Assembly: GCF_933775445.1 (NCBI RefSeq)
Contig: NC_065877.1
Span: forward strand, 682,001 to 746,000
Source: Argentina anserina
Taxonomy: Eukaryota > Streptophyta > Magnoliopsida > Rosales > Rosaceae
Direction of reading: 5' to 3'
DNA: 64,000 nucleotides
Shown here: one piece after another, positions 46,851 through 59,188 of the stretch
Layout: each line of letters begins with the position of its first letter
How positions within the stretch are numbered: position 1 is the stretch's first letter
Made by a program: the position numbers and the translations under genes
The notes under the pieces: model-generated
What the model was told of the DNA's origin: nothing
The model's input: only the letters and a program-made list of their open reading frames with translations
Databases searched by the model: none

Positions 46851-49800
46851 ATGGGTCTCAGTAAAAAAGAACACCTAGTCAAGGCTTATGAAGCTGCAAA
46901 GGCCTGGGGTATCAGTAAAGAAGAAGTCAAACCTGTCCTCGTGAACTTATATAGGGCCATTGACGGGAGATTGGAGGATATTGCACAAGACGACTACAAG
47001 ATTCTAATCGAGACATACTTTGAGTTGAAGGAGAAGGTAGTTCCTTGAAACTTTTATGTGTGTGTGTGTGGCTTTTGTGTCTCTGTTGGGAAGGAACTAT
47101 AAGCCTGTGTTTTAGATAGTAATTTAAGTGTTAGATGAGAACTTTACCTCCCAGTTTAAGATTACTAGAGAATAACTAATTTGCGGAAGATGTAATTTGT
47201 GGTGTAATTAGCATGATAAGAAACAGTTGAATGGAACGAGTTAAGGTTGACCTTTTACCTTTCCACTAAACAGGTGGAGGAGGACGAGTACAGAGATCAG
47301 AACCCGCGTAAGAGACGTTGTGTGGCTGATGAGGAAGACCATACATCTCCCAGAAGTTCTGAACTATCCCTCAGACATTCCAGTGGTAATAAAAATGACC
47401 CACCTACTAGTCATTTGGCATCTGGAGACGGATCAGTACATATTAAGAGGGCATCAGCTTCTGCATTCGCGAGTAGTAATCACACGAACAATTCCAAGAA
47501 GCCAAAGGACAAGTTGTCCACAGATGATGCTACAGTTTCTGCAGAACGAACTTCAATCAGGCGTGCAGGTACATATTTTTTCTTTCACCTGCATGTATGT
47601 ATTAATTTACTATATAAATTTGTTCTTCCTGTTATTTCTTGGTTGCATCTTTTGCTGGGATATTTCATGGGCTGCAAAATTTCTGGTATTTCTTGGATGC
47701 TTGAATAATGAAGACAATAGGGGCCTCTACGTACATGATACGTTTTTCCATTACTCATCCTATTGAATTAGCCTTGGCTTTTACCTGCTTGTTACAACAG
47801 GACCGGCGAATGGAGCTGCTAGAATACAAAGACCCAAGCCAGACCCAAATGCTACATCAATCACTTTGGAGGATAAGAAGCTACCGAAATATATACCAGA
47901 CATAACAAAATCAACTGAAAAGGTGGCAATATCCTTGGTAGATGAAAAGGGAAGTGAGAGCTTGCCAAAGTTCAATTACATCCCACAAAACACCATATAC
48001 GATGATGCCCATCTGAATATTTCACTGTCCCGTATTGCGGATGAGGATTGCTGTCTGGATTGTTCTGGAGATTGTCTTTCATCACCAGTACCATGTGCAT
48101 GTGCTCATGAAACTGGTGGGGAGTTTGTATACACACCAGAAGGTCTGCTGAAAGAAGAATTTCTATGTAAGCGTCTGTCTGTGATATTGGAACTGGAGAA
48201 GCAGGAGCAGGTTTACTGTCTAGATTGTCCCCGTGAGAAGTATAAGAATGCAGACATGCCGGAACGCTGCAAAGGACATCCTGTCCGGAAGTTCATCAAA
48301 GAATGCTGGCTAAAATGTGGATGTGACATGCAATGTGGAAACAGAGTCGTACAAAGGGGGATTTCATGCAAGTTGCAGGTTAGTTTAACCTTACCTCTCT
48401 CTTAGATATCAAATCTTGCTAAGTAAGTAGCATCAAAAATGAATGGAAGCTTCTTTTAGAAAAAGAGTTCTAACTACTCCCCCCCCTTTTTTTTTCTGCG
48501 ACTAAATTAAAGTTTGATACTTTCAAATTGTCTCAAAATTAAATATTCGACAGGTATATTTTAGATGAGTCTGCAGAGGCTTTTACCTCTAACAAAACTG
48601 TTCCTATCTTAGTTATTTTCCGAGAACTAGCTAGTGGAAACTGCATATCTATGCCCACCGAGATTCTTTCTGATAATGAGATTCTAAAATGAGTGCAGTA
48701 GAATGAGTTTTATCACTTAATTGATCACGTAGTGTCTTCTTGAAGCATTAACTGCTCGACCACATAAAAGCATAGATCAGCTTAATGCCTCCTTTCAGTT
48801 ATTTTTATATTAACAATAATGTTATTTAGGTCGTAATACTGTTGGATGAAGATAATTAGTCATCCTAACAAACTATACTTCAGGTGTTCTGGACTACTCA
48901 AGGAAAAGGCTGGGGACTGAGAACTTTAGAGGACTTGGAAAAAGGATCCTTTGTGTGTGAATATGTCGGGGAGATACTGACGAATACAGAATTATATAAT
49001 CGGAATATGAAAAGCAAGGGTACTGGAAGACACACATACCCAGTCACGTTGGATGCAGACTGGGGATCTGAACAGGGTCTGAGCGATGATGATGCACTCT
49101 GTCTGGATGCGACGTTTCACGGAAATGTTGCAAGGTTTATCAATCATAGGTAATATTTTTCGGTTCATATGAATTTCTTTATCTTAGTTTGTTCATTGCT
49201 TGGCCTTGTGTTTTTGGGGTTAAGCAGATCTGCATAAAAATCCATTTTTGCACCAGTTTTTGTTGCCTGTAGTTTAGAACTTAGATTGCAGAAGTTCATG
49301 CAAGTTCCTCACTATTCCTGACCTGGTTGTAATAAGAGCAATGTTCAATTCATTACTATAATTTTGCCTCACTATTCCTGACTATTATTTTTGTATATTT
49401 GAGATGATTCCATAGCATCCTAATTTGTCTTGAAAAAAGACCCTAATGCCTTCCATAGTTCCATAGATAGTTATTGATGGTTTTATTCTCTCTATTTCTT
49501 TGTCTTACTTTATATTTAATTCCCTTGACAATTCCAGATGCTTTGACGCGAACTTAGTTGATATTCCAGTTCAAGTGGAGACCCCTGACCGCCATTATTA
49601 TCATGTATGAATTTGCCGCTTCCTTTCTAAATGCCTGCACTTGCTCAATTACATTTATGATGAGACATTTTGACTGGTCTTTCTGTTAGACCGTGATTGT
49701 GTGAAGACGCAGCCCTGACTATCTACTCATTCGATGCAGGTTGCCTTTTTCACTAGCAGGAAAGTGAAAGCCCTTGAAGAGTTGACTTGGGTTAGTGATC

Positions 49801-50290
49801 TTGTTTCTTATCTGCTACTTGGGTTACCTAATTCTATATAGTGTTAGACGTGCTCTGCAACCTGTTGAATATCGTTTCCACAATTATGTATTGTGATCCC
49901 AATTGACTGATTCCACGAATTTGAATCAGTCAATTTGGATGATGTGCTTATGCAAAGGTTAAACATCTTTAATGATAAATATCTGTGAAATTGTTTTTTT
50001 TAGGATTATACTATTGAATTTGATGATGACGAGCATCCTGTAGACGCATTTTCCTGCCTCTGTGGCAGTCAATACTGCCGAGACACAAAGCGGAAAGGTT
50101 GGTGTATCCCATCGTCTCCTTTTCAGTTTCCTTGACAAATGTGATTGGTATCTTCTGCTAAATCAGAAGAGATGAACATGGTCTCGGTCATATACAGTTC
50201 ATCTCTACATCTTAGCTCCTCTTATAGCTTCTGATATCTCATGTTGATGTGTTTATATGTGCAGGGAAAAAAGTGGTGAATCTTGGATGA
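46851..50290 (+). CDS. SUVR4: SUVR4-type histone H3K9 methyltransferase
   Basis: Adds methyl groups to histone H3 lysine 9 in the nucleus; Arabidopsis SUVR4 acts on transposon chromatin and binds ubiquitin through its N-terminal WIYLD domain (family knowledge). Eight coding exons: 46851-47036, 47274-47568, 47801-48378, 48884-49149, 49538-49604, 49740-49790, 50004-50097, 50265-50290; 520 residues. Seen: WIYLD-like helix region (1-62), basic linker, cysteine-rich pre-SET (about 220-345), SET from GWGLRTLEDL with INHRC (439-443), ELTWDY (478-483), and post-SET CLCGSQYC (499-506). All catalytic motifs are present, so activity is likely. The C-terminal tail after KRKG is only GKKVVNLG, shorter than in Arabidopsis. 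5' UTR exons probably lie between 45500 and 46800 (acceptor at about 46773). Confidence 0.92.
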
Positions 50291-51223
50291 CCAATGACAA
50301 AGTCTTGTACTTAAACTTGCTTTAAATGGAACGGAATTCTCTTTTCCTTTCAAAAAAAAAAACTTGCTTTAAATGGGGTTCATATTGTTAACTTTCGAAG
50401 CACATATGTGGCTTATGCCACATTTGCTGCAGAACTACAGAATTTTTGTTTTTTTAGTCTTGTATTGTTGTTTGTTCAGTTGAGATTAGAGTGTTAGATA
50501 ATGTTAGACAGATATCATAGATCAGGATGCAAAGGTGCCTGCTCCTTGAGATTTTGTAGGAGTGTTGTACAAGGGTTCTGTTCTTTTGAGTCCGCTCACT
50601 CCAACTCCAATGTTATTGACATTTTAGACAGCGATGGAGTATTCGAGTTCTGAGCTCCTGATACTGATAGTCTTAAAGAGATCAGACATATTTTGTAGGT
50701 CATATAGGTAAGGGCATATATGATTTTCTGTCTTCAAAATGTCACTGAGAACTGATTTAAGTCACAGAAGTGACGGTTCTGCTTATGCTATGATAAGTAT
50801 GATCTATGGGATTCTATGCCTCCCGAGGAAAAGCATTGTTCTAAATTGTTTTCCAGGGATGATTTTTTCTTCTGAAAAATGTTTTCTTCTTTTATATCCA
50901 TTTCTCTTCAGCCAGATGATGTAATAGTACGAACAATGAAAGGAAATTTTAAAATAAATTTTTTTTGAGGGGAATGAATAACTTCATTTGGTAACAGCCA
51001 TGCACGGCCACAAGGACCGGACCAAACAGATAGAGAGACAGATTCACTCCAAATAGAAGTTACACTAGGCAAATAACGGCGTGTGAAGCGCTTAAAATAA
51101 TTTCAAAACAAAACGAAGTATAGATATTCAATTGTTGGACAACGCTTCTTGAGTAACTCCAGTAAAGTGAGCATCCTACTCTTCTGTGTTTCTGGTTTCT
51201 GACCATGGTTCTTATTTGATGCA

Positions 51224-51465
<242 letters not shown>

Positions 51466-51990
51466 TGCTTCAAGCTTCAATTTAGTTTGCATTTTGCAAC
51501 AACAGCCTTCTTGTGAAAGAGCCTTAGATCACCACCTTAGACTGTTGGTACTATATTTCCATTATTGTGTTGCTATCATGGTTACAGTTACAATTGGCAC
51601 TCACAGGGATAAGTCAGTGCCTTGTGGATTCGGTGGCCTTCATTCTTTGTTGCTTGCACCTTCGTTTGTGTCTTTACTTTCTTTTGTTCAATGTTCTTTT
51701 TCATCTACCTTGAGTATTCCCCAAGTTTCATTGATGAACTGATTGTTTTGAACAAACAAAGAAGGCTATGGGTTTGTCTTAAGGGTAGCAAAGTTTTACT
51801 GGAAATTTGAAGCCTCATCATATAGGATATACTGATATAGCATCGTTAACAGAAAAGTTTAGGAGTAATTCATCCAACTCCTGAAGTCAGATTATTAAAG
51901 CCTTTTCTACTGTCACTCTTATCAGTCTAACAAGCTGAAATGAACTGATCATACAAACAGAAGCCCTAACCGTGATGACGAACGAGGGCC
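51466..51990. other. Downstream region of uL14 fragment
   Basis: Likely the former 3' UTR and flank copied with the ribosomal fragment, converging on the minus-strand caleosin gene. Short ORFs at 51494-51810 show no domain. Confidence 0.35.
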
Positions 51991-53587
51991 TCATTTCATC
52001 TTACCCGAAGCACCCTTTTGAAGCTTAGCACAGTATTCGAACAAGCTTCCATCGAAACAGCGCCTCACAGCTTCCTTTGCCAAGTAACCGTGTTCATCTT
52101 TTGCCAAAACATATAGAACTCCCCATTCCAATTTGGCTGCAACCCTGCAATAGAGTGAGAGATTAGCTGCGGCGTTTGAATAAGTATGCATTGTGTGTTC
52201 AAGAGGAAGAAGGAGAGAGACCAGCCAAAGAAATCAAAGGCGTCACGATTAGCTTGAGTCATGTGCCATAGTTCCTTAAAGCTAAGCTTATCAGGGACTG
52301 TTCGCGCATACTTGCTGAACAGGTTCTCAAGGTGTGCAGGGATATACCTACATCATAGTGATCAAGGCCGGAAAACAGTTCAGCTTTGGTCAAGAGTAAC
52401 TCAACCGGAAACTTCAACAAATTGGTTTCTCACCTTCCCTCTGTATCATAAATCCCGGAATCACTTCCATGCTTTGCCTTATGTATGTTTCGAATGTGAA
52501 TGGCGAAATAGGGTGAAGGAATCCATGTCTGCAATTAGAGAAGACCGATCGACATATAAGATAAGAATTCTAGCTCTAGTTATTTTGGCATATGAATACA
52601 CCAAAGGTAGGAATTGATGCGTGAAAAACATCAAATTTGATTACAACTTACAGGAAGAGTAGCATAACTCATTGCCGCATGAACAAGAATCATGAAAATA
52701 AAAGAAGCAACCGGATTAAACCCGAGTACACGAAACCCTGCATTAAGAATATATCATCCAACAATTAGATCTACAAAACTGTGACCTTACAAAATCAACT
52801 ACTTAAAATGTATGATGGCCAAACATGACAAAGTTAGCTCAATCATAAAACCACTAATCATGGATATTTACCAAATTTGCCCAAAACAGAAGTTAGAAGT
52901 AGAATTTTACTCAACCGAAGTTGCACATGCCTTGATCTTGAAAGTAAAAATTTTCATTTTCTGTAAACGAAACTTTTCATTTGGTGAGTCAAATAGTATG
53001 CTGATGATCATGACTCATGAGCCAACACAAGTACACGAACATGTATCAGTATATGTACCTCTGAATGTCTCGGAAGGGAAGATGATACCATCATTGTCTT
53101 GGTCGAAAAAAGCTACATGCTGTTGAAGCACAGACATATTCTGATGTTTATGAGAAAATGTCCCATTGATATTCTCCATATCAGGTGCAACCATAGCTCG
53201 AGGCATGTCTTAAATCATTGAAGCAAACAACCCAAATCAAATAAATCCATTTATAGAGATGAATAACGCATTTAAGGTACGTTGATTAGTTTCATATGTA
53301 GTGAGAGATCAAAGATGTCTCACTAGCTCACATAATGAAAGAGCGAGTTCGTCTATAGTTATATATGATCTACATTAACGTATTAATGCATTGATGAACT
53401 GAATAGAACTCTGCTATGAAATAATATGCACGTAAGAGTGAAGATTACAAGGCTTCGGAAGCTTGGTCTCCAAGTCACTGCGGACCTTCCTCTCCCCTGT
53501 GATCGGTGCGTACTCGGCCACCGTGGCCATGGCTTCCTTTGATACCGCCTCCGGTTGTGGCTGTTGCGTCTTCTCGACGGTCGCCAT
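51991..53587 (-). CDS. Caleosin / peroxygenase
   Basis: Caleosins are calcium- and haem-binding peroxygenases of lipid droplets or endomembranes that oxidise fatty acids with hydroperoxides (family knowledge). Exons 53587-53449, 53208-53059, 52737-52652, 52528-52434, 52347-52222, 52144-51991; 249 residues, the normal size. Seen: a single EF-hand [12 protein letters not shown] (82-93), a central hydrophobic stretch (about 105-124), and the proline knot P-x3-PSP (125-131). Conserved histidines H68 and H116 flank the EF-hand and hydrophobic region and are candidates for haem ligands. The C-terminal domain starts [10 protein letters not shown], with FFGW and [10 protein letters not shown]. The GA-rich leader (53590-53620) precedes the ATG. 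Confidence 0.92.
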
Positions 53588-54400
53588 CTCTCTTTCTCTC
53601 TCTCTCTCTCTGATTTTGCTGGATTTAGTGCTGCTAATCAACTTTGCTTAGTATACTGACTATCACTATTAATTAGATTTAAGCACAACAAACTCCATCT
53701 GACTCGCATTGTTTATAGCTACTTACAGTTTGGATCTTAAACTAGACAATTACACGTAATTAAACCCACTTTTGTATTCTTGTAATAGCACAATATGATT
53801 AACAAGTAACAAACTGACTATTCCAAATTGGGTTCTGTCATATATATACACTATTCTTGTCCGTACATGCTAATAAGCTAATTGTAACCTTAGTTTATAG
53901 CTCCAAAGCTCCCAAACAATGACCACAGATCAACTTTGGAGGGTCGAATGCACATACTTACGTACCCCCAAGTTTACGTTAAACTTGCGCTTTCAACGCA
54001 GATATATAATCTTAACGATTGTAGCTTGATTCCTGAATAAAAAATCCATGTCTTTGGTTATGTATATGAGTAACAATTTCTCTCGTCTTTAAAATATCAA
54101 TGGAAGAGAGAATGGAAACTTCTTTTGGAGAGAATATTCACCCAAAAAATACAGAAAATGCTGATTTTTAATGGGAATAAGCAAAAGAGGAGCATAGTCT
54201 GCACAGAACTTTAAGAAGTCAAAATTGACTTAATTCAGATGATAAATCAAACAAAAAAGGAAAATTAAAAATTGAGAAGAAATCACAGCTGTTAATTACT
54301 CACATATTAACGTCAACGTACGGCCAGAATCCAAGGTCAAATTCTATTGGTCGCAGCTCTTGAACATTTTTGCTGAAATCCAGTGAGACAAAACAAACAC
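53588..54400. other. Divergent promoter region
   Basis: Shared upstream space of the minus-strand caleosin and the plus-strand MYB-CC gene. A CT/GA microsatellite (about 53589-53612) sits in the caleosin leader. No gene recognised. Confidence 0.4.
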
Positions 54401-55874
54401 GACTACGTTGTTCTTCTCTCTTTCTTGTTCAGCCGTCGTACGTTGTATCTTGTTAAACCCACAACAGCTTTTTGCTGCCACAAAGTCTTGAGCTTTCTGG
54501 GCTCAAGTTTCAGTCTTTTTCACTTTGGGTAAGATTTGCTCACTACCCACTTCTTAATTGTTAGTTTTTACATCTTGTTGTATCCAAATCAATCATGATT
54601 CCTGGAATATTTGTACCCAATTCAATGTTTTGCATGGTGATTATGAACTTGGAACTTGATAGTTTGGTTGTGTACTGGTTTATGTGATTTAGTTCATTGA
54701 CTTTAGTTGTTTAAGGATGATTAATGAGGTTGAAAATTTGGATGTGGAAGTTGATTTCAGTTAGCTTCTTAGCTCATATTGATGTCAGTGTCTTAACCTT
54801 TTGTGAATTTGACTTTGTTTTGTAACTCTCATTTGTTTATAGTTAGTGATCAAATTACACTGGGGTATGTTGGATTTACTGATGAGTTAGCTTAATGCCG
54901 TGTATGAACTTTGCAGCTACTTCGATACGAAATTTCAACTGGAGTGTACACTGGTCTAATGCTTATAGAGCTCCCAAAAGGATTCACCTTATGTGTATAG
55001 ACTTATAGTAAAGAGTTTAGAGTTTTGAGGTGATCAGATTGTTATGCTTGTGAATTGTGATCTTGTACAAGTTAAGATTAATGAATTGGTGTGTTCTCTC
55101 AAGAACTTTAAGTTTTGAATGAGAGTGTGTCTACCGACTAAGCAGTACTGGGTGATGAATGCAATTTCTTGAAATGCCTGAAATCTGTAGCTAGGTTGTT
55201 CTGGTTTTGGGGGGCACACATGTTATGGCAATATGGCTATCATATGATCCTCGGGAGTAATAAATTATGATGGCAGTTAACAAGTAAGAAAGAGTATAAC
55301 TGGTATAATTATCTGGATGCTCTGCAAGTAGACTGTTTAATCAACTTCTTATTGATTTCTTGCTATATTCGTCTTTATATATGGAAGTTGGATTGAGTGA
55401 ATTTCTAAAAATGGTAAATTGTTGGGATATGTGTGGTCTTCTCTTCTCTGTACAAGGTTTGGTTTTTCATTCATATTCATTTGGGATGGAAATCTTTGCT
55501 GTACCTTCAGAAAAAAAATCCACAGCTGAAAAGATGGAAACTCAAAAGTATTGTTTAAGAGAAGATAGGAAGTGTAAGACTCTGCTCATGGAACTGTGAG
55601 ACTTGGTTTAGGCATGTTGACTTTATAGAAATGGTAAAACTAAAATTTTACTAACATCGAGTATTCTTTGACATTTCTTCTCACAGATTGCAGAGGAGCC
55701 CTGTGAGTGGTTTAGTGTGAATTGTCGCCAGAACGGGATTTCAAATCTCCTTATTGTGTGTTACCAATGAAGAATAAGTTTGTGCGAGGTGGCTGAGAAG
55801 AAACTTGTTTGCACGTTCGATATCAGACGCTAGTGACATACTGTATATTTATTTTCTGGATCAGAACCAAATAG

Positions 55875-58496
55875 ATGAGTAATATGGGGCCTTCCAAAGC
55901 TATGTCTTCAGCATTTCCAAATCCCCCTACCCCACTGGATATCAATTACTCCAGATTGCCAGATTCATTTCAGGGTTCCGCACAAAGAGAAAAGCCTATG
56001 CATTCAATGTTACCACAGCCTTCTTCCCTTAGGAACTCAGTCTCAACATCATCCATGCTTCCCCTTGACAATCGAATTTCTTCAGTTTACCATCATGAAA
56101 GACATTCCCGAAATTCTCCATTCAGTAAGTTGCCAACTGATGGAAAATCATTGTCACTTACCCATTCAGAGTTACAGTCTACACCAGTGGCCAGTTACCC
56201 TCAAGAACATAGAGATATCTCCTGGTGCCCGGATTCAATTGAGGAGTTTCTGCATTTTCCTGAAAATGTTCCTGATCAGAATGGCCTGGTAGATACTAGT
56301 ATTGGTGCTATAATATCTGATGATCAAGCTGAAAAAACTGATTGGTCTGACTTGTATCCATTAATATCTTGTGATGGTCCACTGGATCCATATTGGGAGC
56401 TTCCGATTGATGATGTTGCTGTCACGAATCCTATACCAGAGGTGAGTCTTTCATACTTTTGTGGTGCCTGTTACCTTTGGCTTTCTTATAGCTTTTCCGA
56501 TTATCTACAGAGTAATCTGCATTATTATATTGTTTTTTAGTCAGTAATTCTGTTGCCTTATTATAGGGCTTGTAACAATTTTCTTTTGGCTCATAAGGTT
56601 TCTTTATTCTGTTTGTATTTACTTCTTAATGAAGTGCCAGGTGTTGAATCATTCTTCTGATATCCTGGGGCAGCAGCCAAATATTCAACAGCATCAACCA
56701 GTACCATCTGGAGAGAGAGTTACTAGCCCTGACCCGGAGTCCAGTGCACCATCAACCAAAGCTAGAATGCGTTGGACACAAGAACTTCATGAGGCTTTTG
56801 TTGAAGCTGTCGACCAGCTTGGTGGTAGTGAAAGTGGGTGGTACAAATTATAATATTCTATTTTCCATCATTATATCTTGTTATAGTTTGATTATTTCAG
56901 TCAGTCTGTAAATTGCAAAACTTCTTTTGTCATTGACTAATAACTTTAATAAACAGGAGCCACTCCTAAGGGTATCTTAAATGTCATGAAGGTCGAAGGC
57001 TTGACAATCTATCATGTAAAAAGTCATTTACAGGTACATATCAATAGGTCCATTCTTGACACTGTTCTAACAAGATGGTTGTTAATATATGGTTCATACT
57101 TTTGCTGAAACTCCTTTCCTTTTCTTAATTTTCAGAAATATAGAACGGCCAGATACAAACCAGAGTCATCAGAAGGTAATGCCTACCTCCTTTTCTCTTC
57201 TGATGACCTTAGCACCTTGAAAAGCCTTGACTTGTGTGATCAATTAGGACTGGCTGCTGATAATTTCAGTCTTCTGGCATATATGATCTTGACTGTTATT
57301 TTAACTCTTTGCAATGAAGCAGCCTTGCAATTTTCACTATCTGATAGATAGTTAGTGAAGATAAATTATCTGACAAAGAGAATTACCATATATACAAAAG
57401 GCGATCAAGTAAAGTGTCTTGTTTTTCTTTCAGGAATTTGTGAGAAGAATCTGACTCCTGCTGAAGAACTGAATTCTGTAGACTTGAAAACGTATGTACT
57501 TTTTCTCAACTAGAGAGTTGAAGATCATAAATATTACTTTTATCTCTATCTTTCTTTTTGCTCTTTTATGTTTCTGGATGTCGGGACCGGGTCTATGTCT
57601 ATGTTATAGAAGTTCATGTATAAATCAGTGCAAATTTCAATGTCACACGAATCAGTGGGAGATTGCCAAAGCTAAAGTTTATTGCTGGTTAAATTTTACC
57701 ATTTTTTCTTGAAATTGGAGAACTTTAATGTTCAAGTATGCAACTTGACTGTAGCATTAGCTACTAAAGTAACATATTATCAGTATGTCTACTAATTAGT
57801 CTTTGAGCTATTAATTTGAAATGTTCTTGATACATTTTTGTGTACTTGCAGGAGCAGTATGGGGATTACTGAAGCATTGCGGTTGCAGGTAGAACTCCAG
57901 AAGCGGCTTCATGAGCAACTTGAGGTATGCATTCGGAAGCCATGGACTGTTTTTATGGCTGTATACAAATGTGCAACTGTTTACATGTTGGGAACTAGGT
58001 AGAGTACTAAAGGATACGTAGTATTATATTAATCTGAGGGCAAAATAAAATGCAGTCATACGACCATTAGTTTCTTGTTCAACCTGCTTTTCTGGGTTAC
58101 ATACTTAAACACTCAATTGATGAATCCATGTTCTGATAATAAGACGCGCATGAACAAAGGGAGAGTGCGTGTGGTGGGTGGGGGCCGTCACGTATTCTGA
58201 TATCATAATCTTTCATGTAGAGTCAAAGAAAATTGCAGCTGCAAATTGAGGAACAAGGCAAGTACCTTGAAAAGATATTTGAGCAACAAAGGAAGATGGA
58301 AGACAACAGGGTCAGACCGACATCATCTACCTCAGATGAGCATAATCAAATAGGAACCAGCACTCCCATGGATGAAGGTTCACAAGATGCAAGTTTAAAA
58401 CAGAAGGCACAAGAATCTGAAACTCATTTTAATCATGATCCCTTAGGTGATGCTGATTCTGGTGCCCTCCCCACAAAACGAGCACGGACTGGATGA
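55875..58496 (+). CDS. PHL1: MYB-CC transcription factor (PHR1/PHL1 type)
   Basis: PHR1 and PHL1 bind P1BS sites and run the phosphate-starvation response, held in check by SPX proteins (family knowledge). Exons 55875-56441, 56641-56833, 56957-57033, 57136-57175, 57434-57491, 57852-57924, 58221-58496; 427 residues. Seen: a conserved acidic segment SWCPDSIEEFLHFPENVP, the single MYB/GARP domain RMRWTQELHEAF...VKSHLQKYR (about 226-283) with GGSERATPKG across the exon 2/3 junction, and the coiled coil MGITEALRLQVELQKRLHEQ running into LQLQIEEQGKYLEKI (about 315-362). A nuclear-type basic end closes the protein. A 5' UTR exon probably lies near 54400-54530; an acceptor at about 55686 starts the next leader exon, which holds an upstream ORF of nine codons (MKNKF...) before the true ATG. 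PHR1 itself cannot be excluded. Confidence 0.9.
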
Positions 58497-59100
58497 ATAG
58501 TCGTGCCTTGCATTCGCAGCTTTGATAGACAGCATGTACGTATGGTAGGATGAACCAAGGGGACTCAAATCGAGAAACTCTTAAGAGTTCAAGTTTCATA
58601 TTCATATTATCTAAACTTGACATATTTGCTTTCATTTGAAAGTGAAGACAGGTTACTTTCCTGATTGTATTCTCTGACTAGGTGAGAATCCTTATTGATA
58701 GATGGAATATTTCTCCAATCATTGTATTGATGTTTTTCCTCAACTTTGACATCGGCCGATTATCATGTATAGATGTACTACTGGCTCCTGGAGCACAATT
58801 GCACAAATGTATAAATAATATCTGGAAATGGCCCTCCAGTTTTTTTTTTTCCGTTAATTTTTATAGATTCGATACCGGATATCTGGGATTTTCAAGTGGT
58901 AATAAAAGGGTTTGTGGGGTACTTAGCTGTATACTCGAGAAGACATCACCGGTGCCCTTAACCTATTAAAGTTTAAACAATAATCCAAGATTGATCAGGA
59001 TTTTCCTTTCTATATTAGGTTTTACTTATTATGCATGCTTCCGGACAAAGTTAAAAATCCTAGTTCAGATTAGGATTCCTATTCCTAATTGGATTATAGA
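58497..59100. other. Intergenic, possible LTR remnant
   Basis: 3' UTR of the MYB-CC gene, then AT-rich sequence. From about 59040 to 59180 the text (TTAGGATTCCTATTCCTAAT, then TATAAATAAGCCCTCCC and AATAAAGACTG) has the style of a plant retrotransposon LTR with its TATA box and polyadenylation signal. No second LTR or internal coding region is present. Confidence 0.35.
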
Positions 59101-59111
59101 CTTAACCCTTG

Positions 59112-59120
59112 TATATAAAT
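59112..59120 (+). promoter_or_regulatory. TATA box of the Ubl/AT-hook gene
   Basis: TATATAAAT, 69-77 bases before the start codon at 59189, in a good position for the core promoter. The surrounding text looks LTR-derived (see the finding). Confidence 0.5.
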
Positions 59121-59188
59121 AAGCCCTCCCAATTGGAGTAGAATAAAGACTGAAGAGTCTGTTTTCCTCTTTTGCATCTGATCATACA

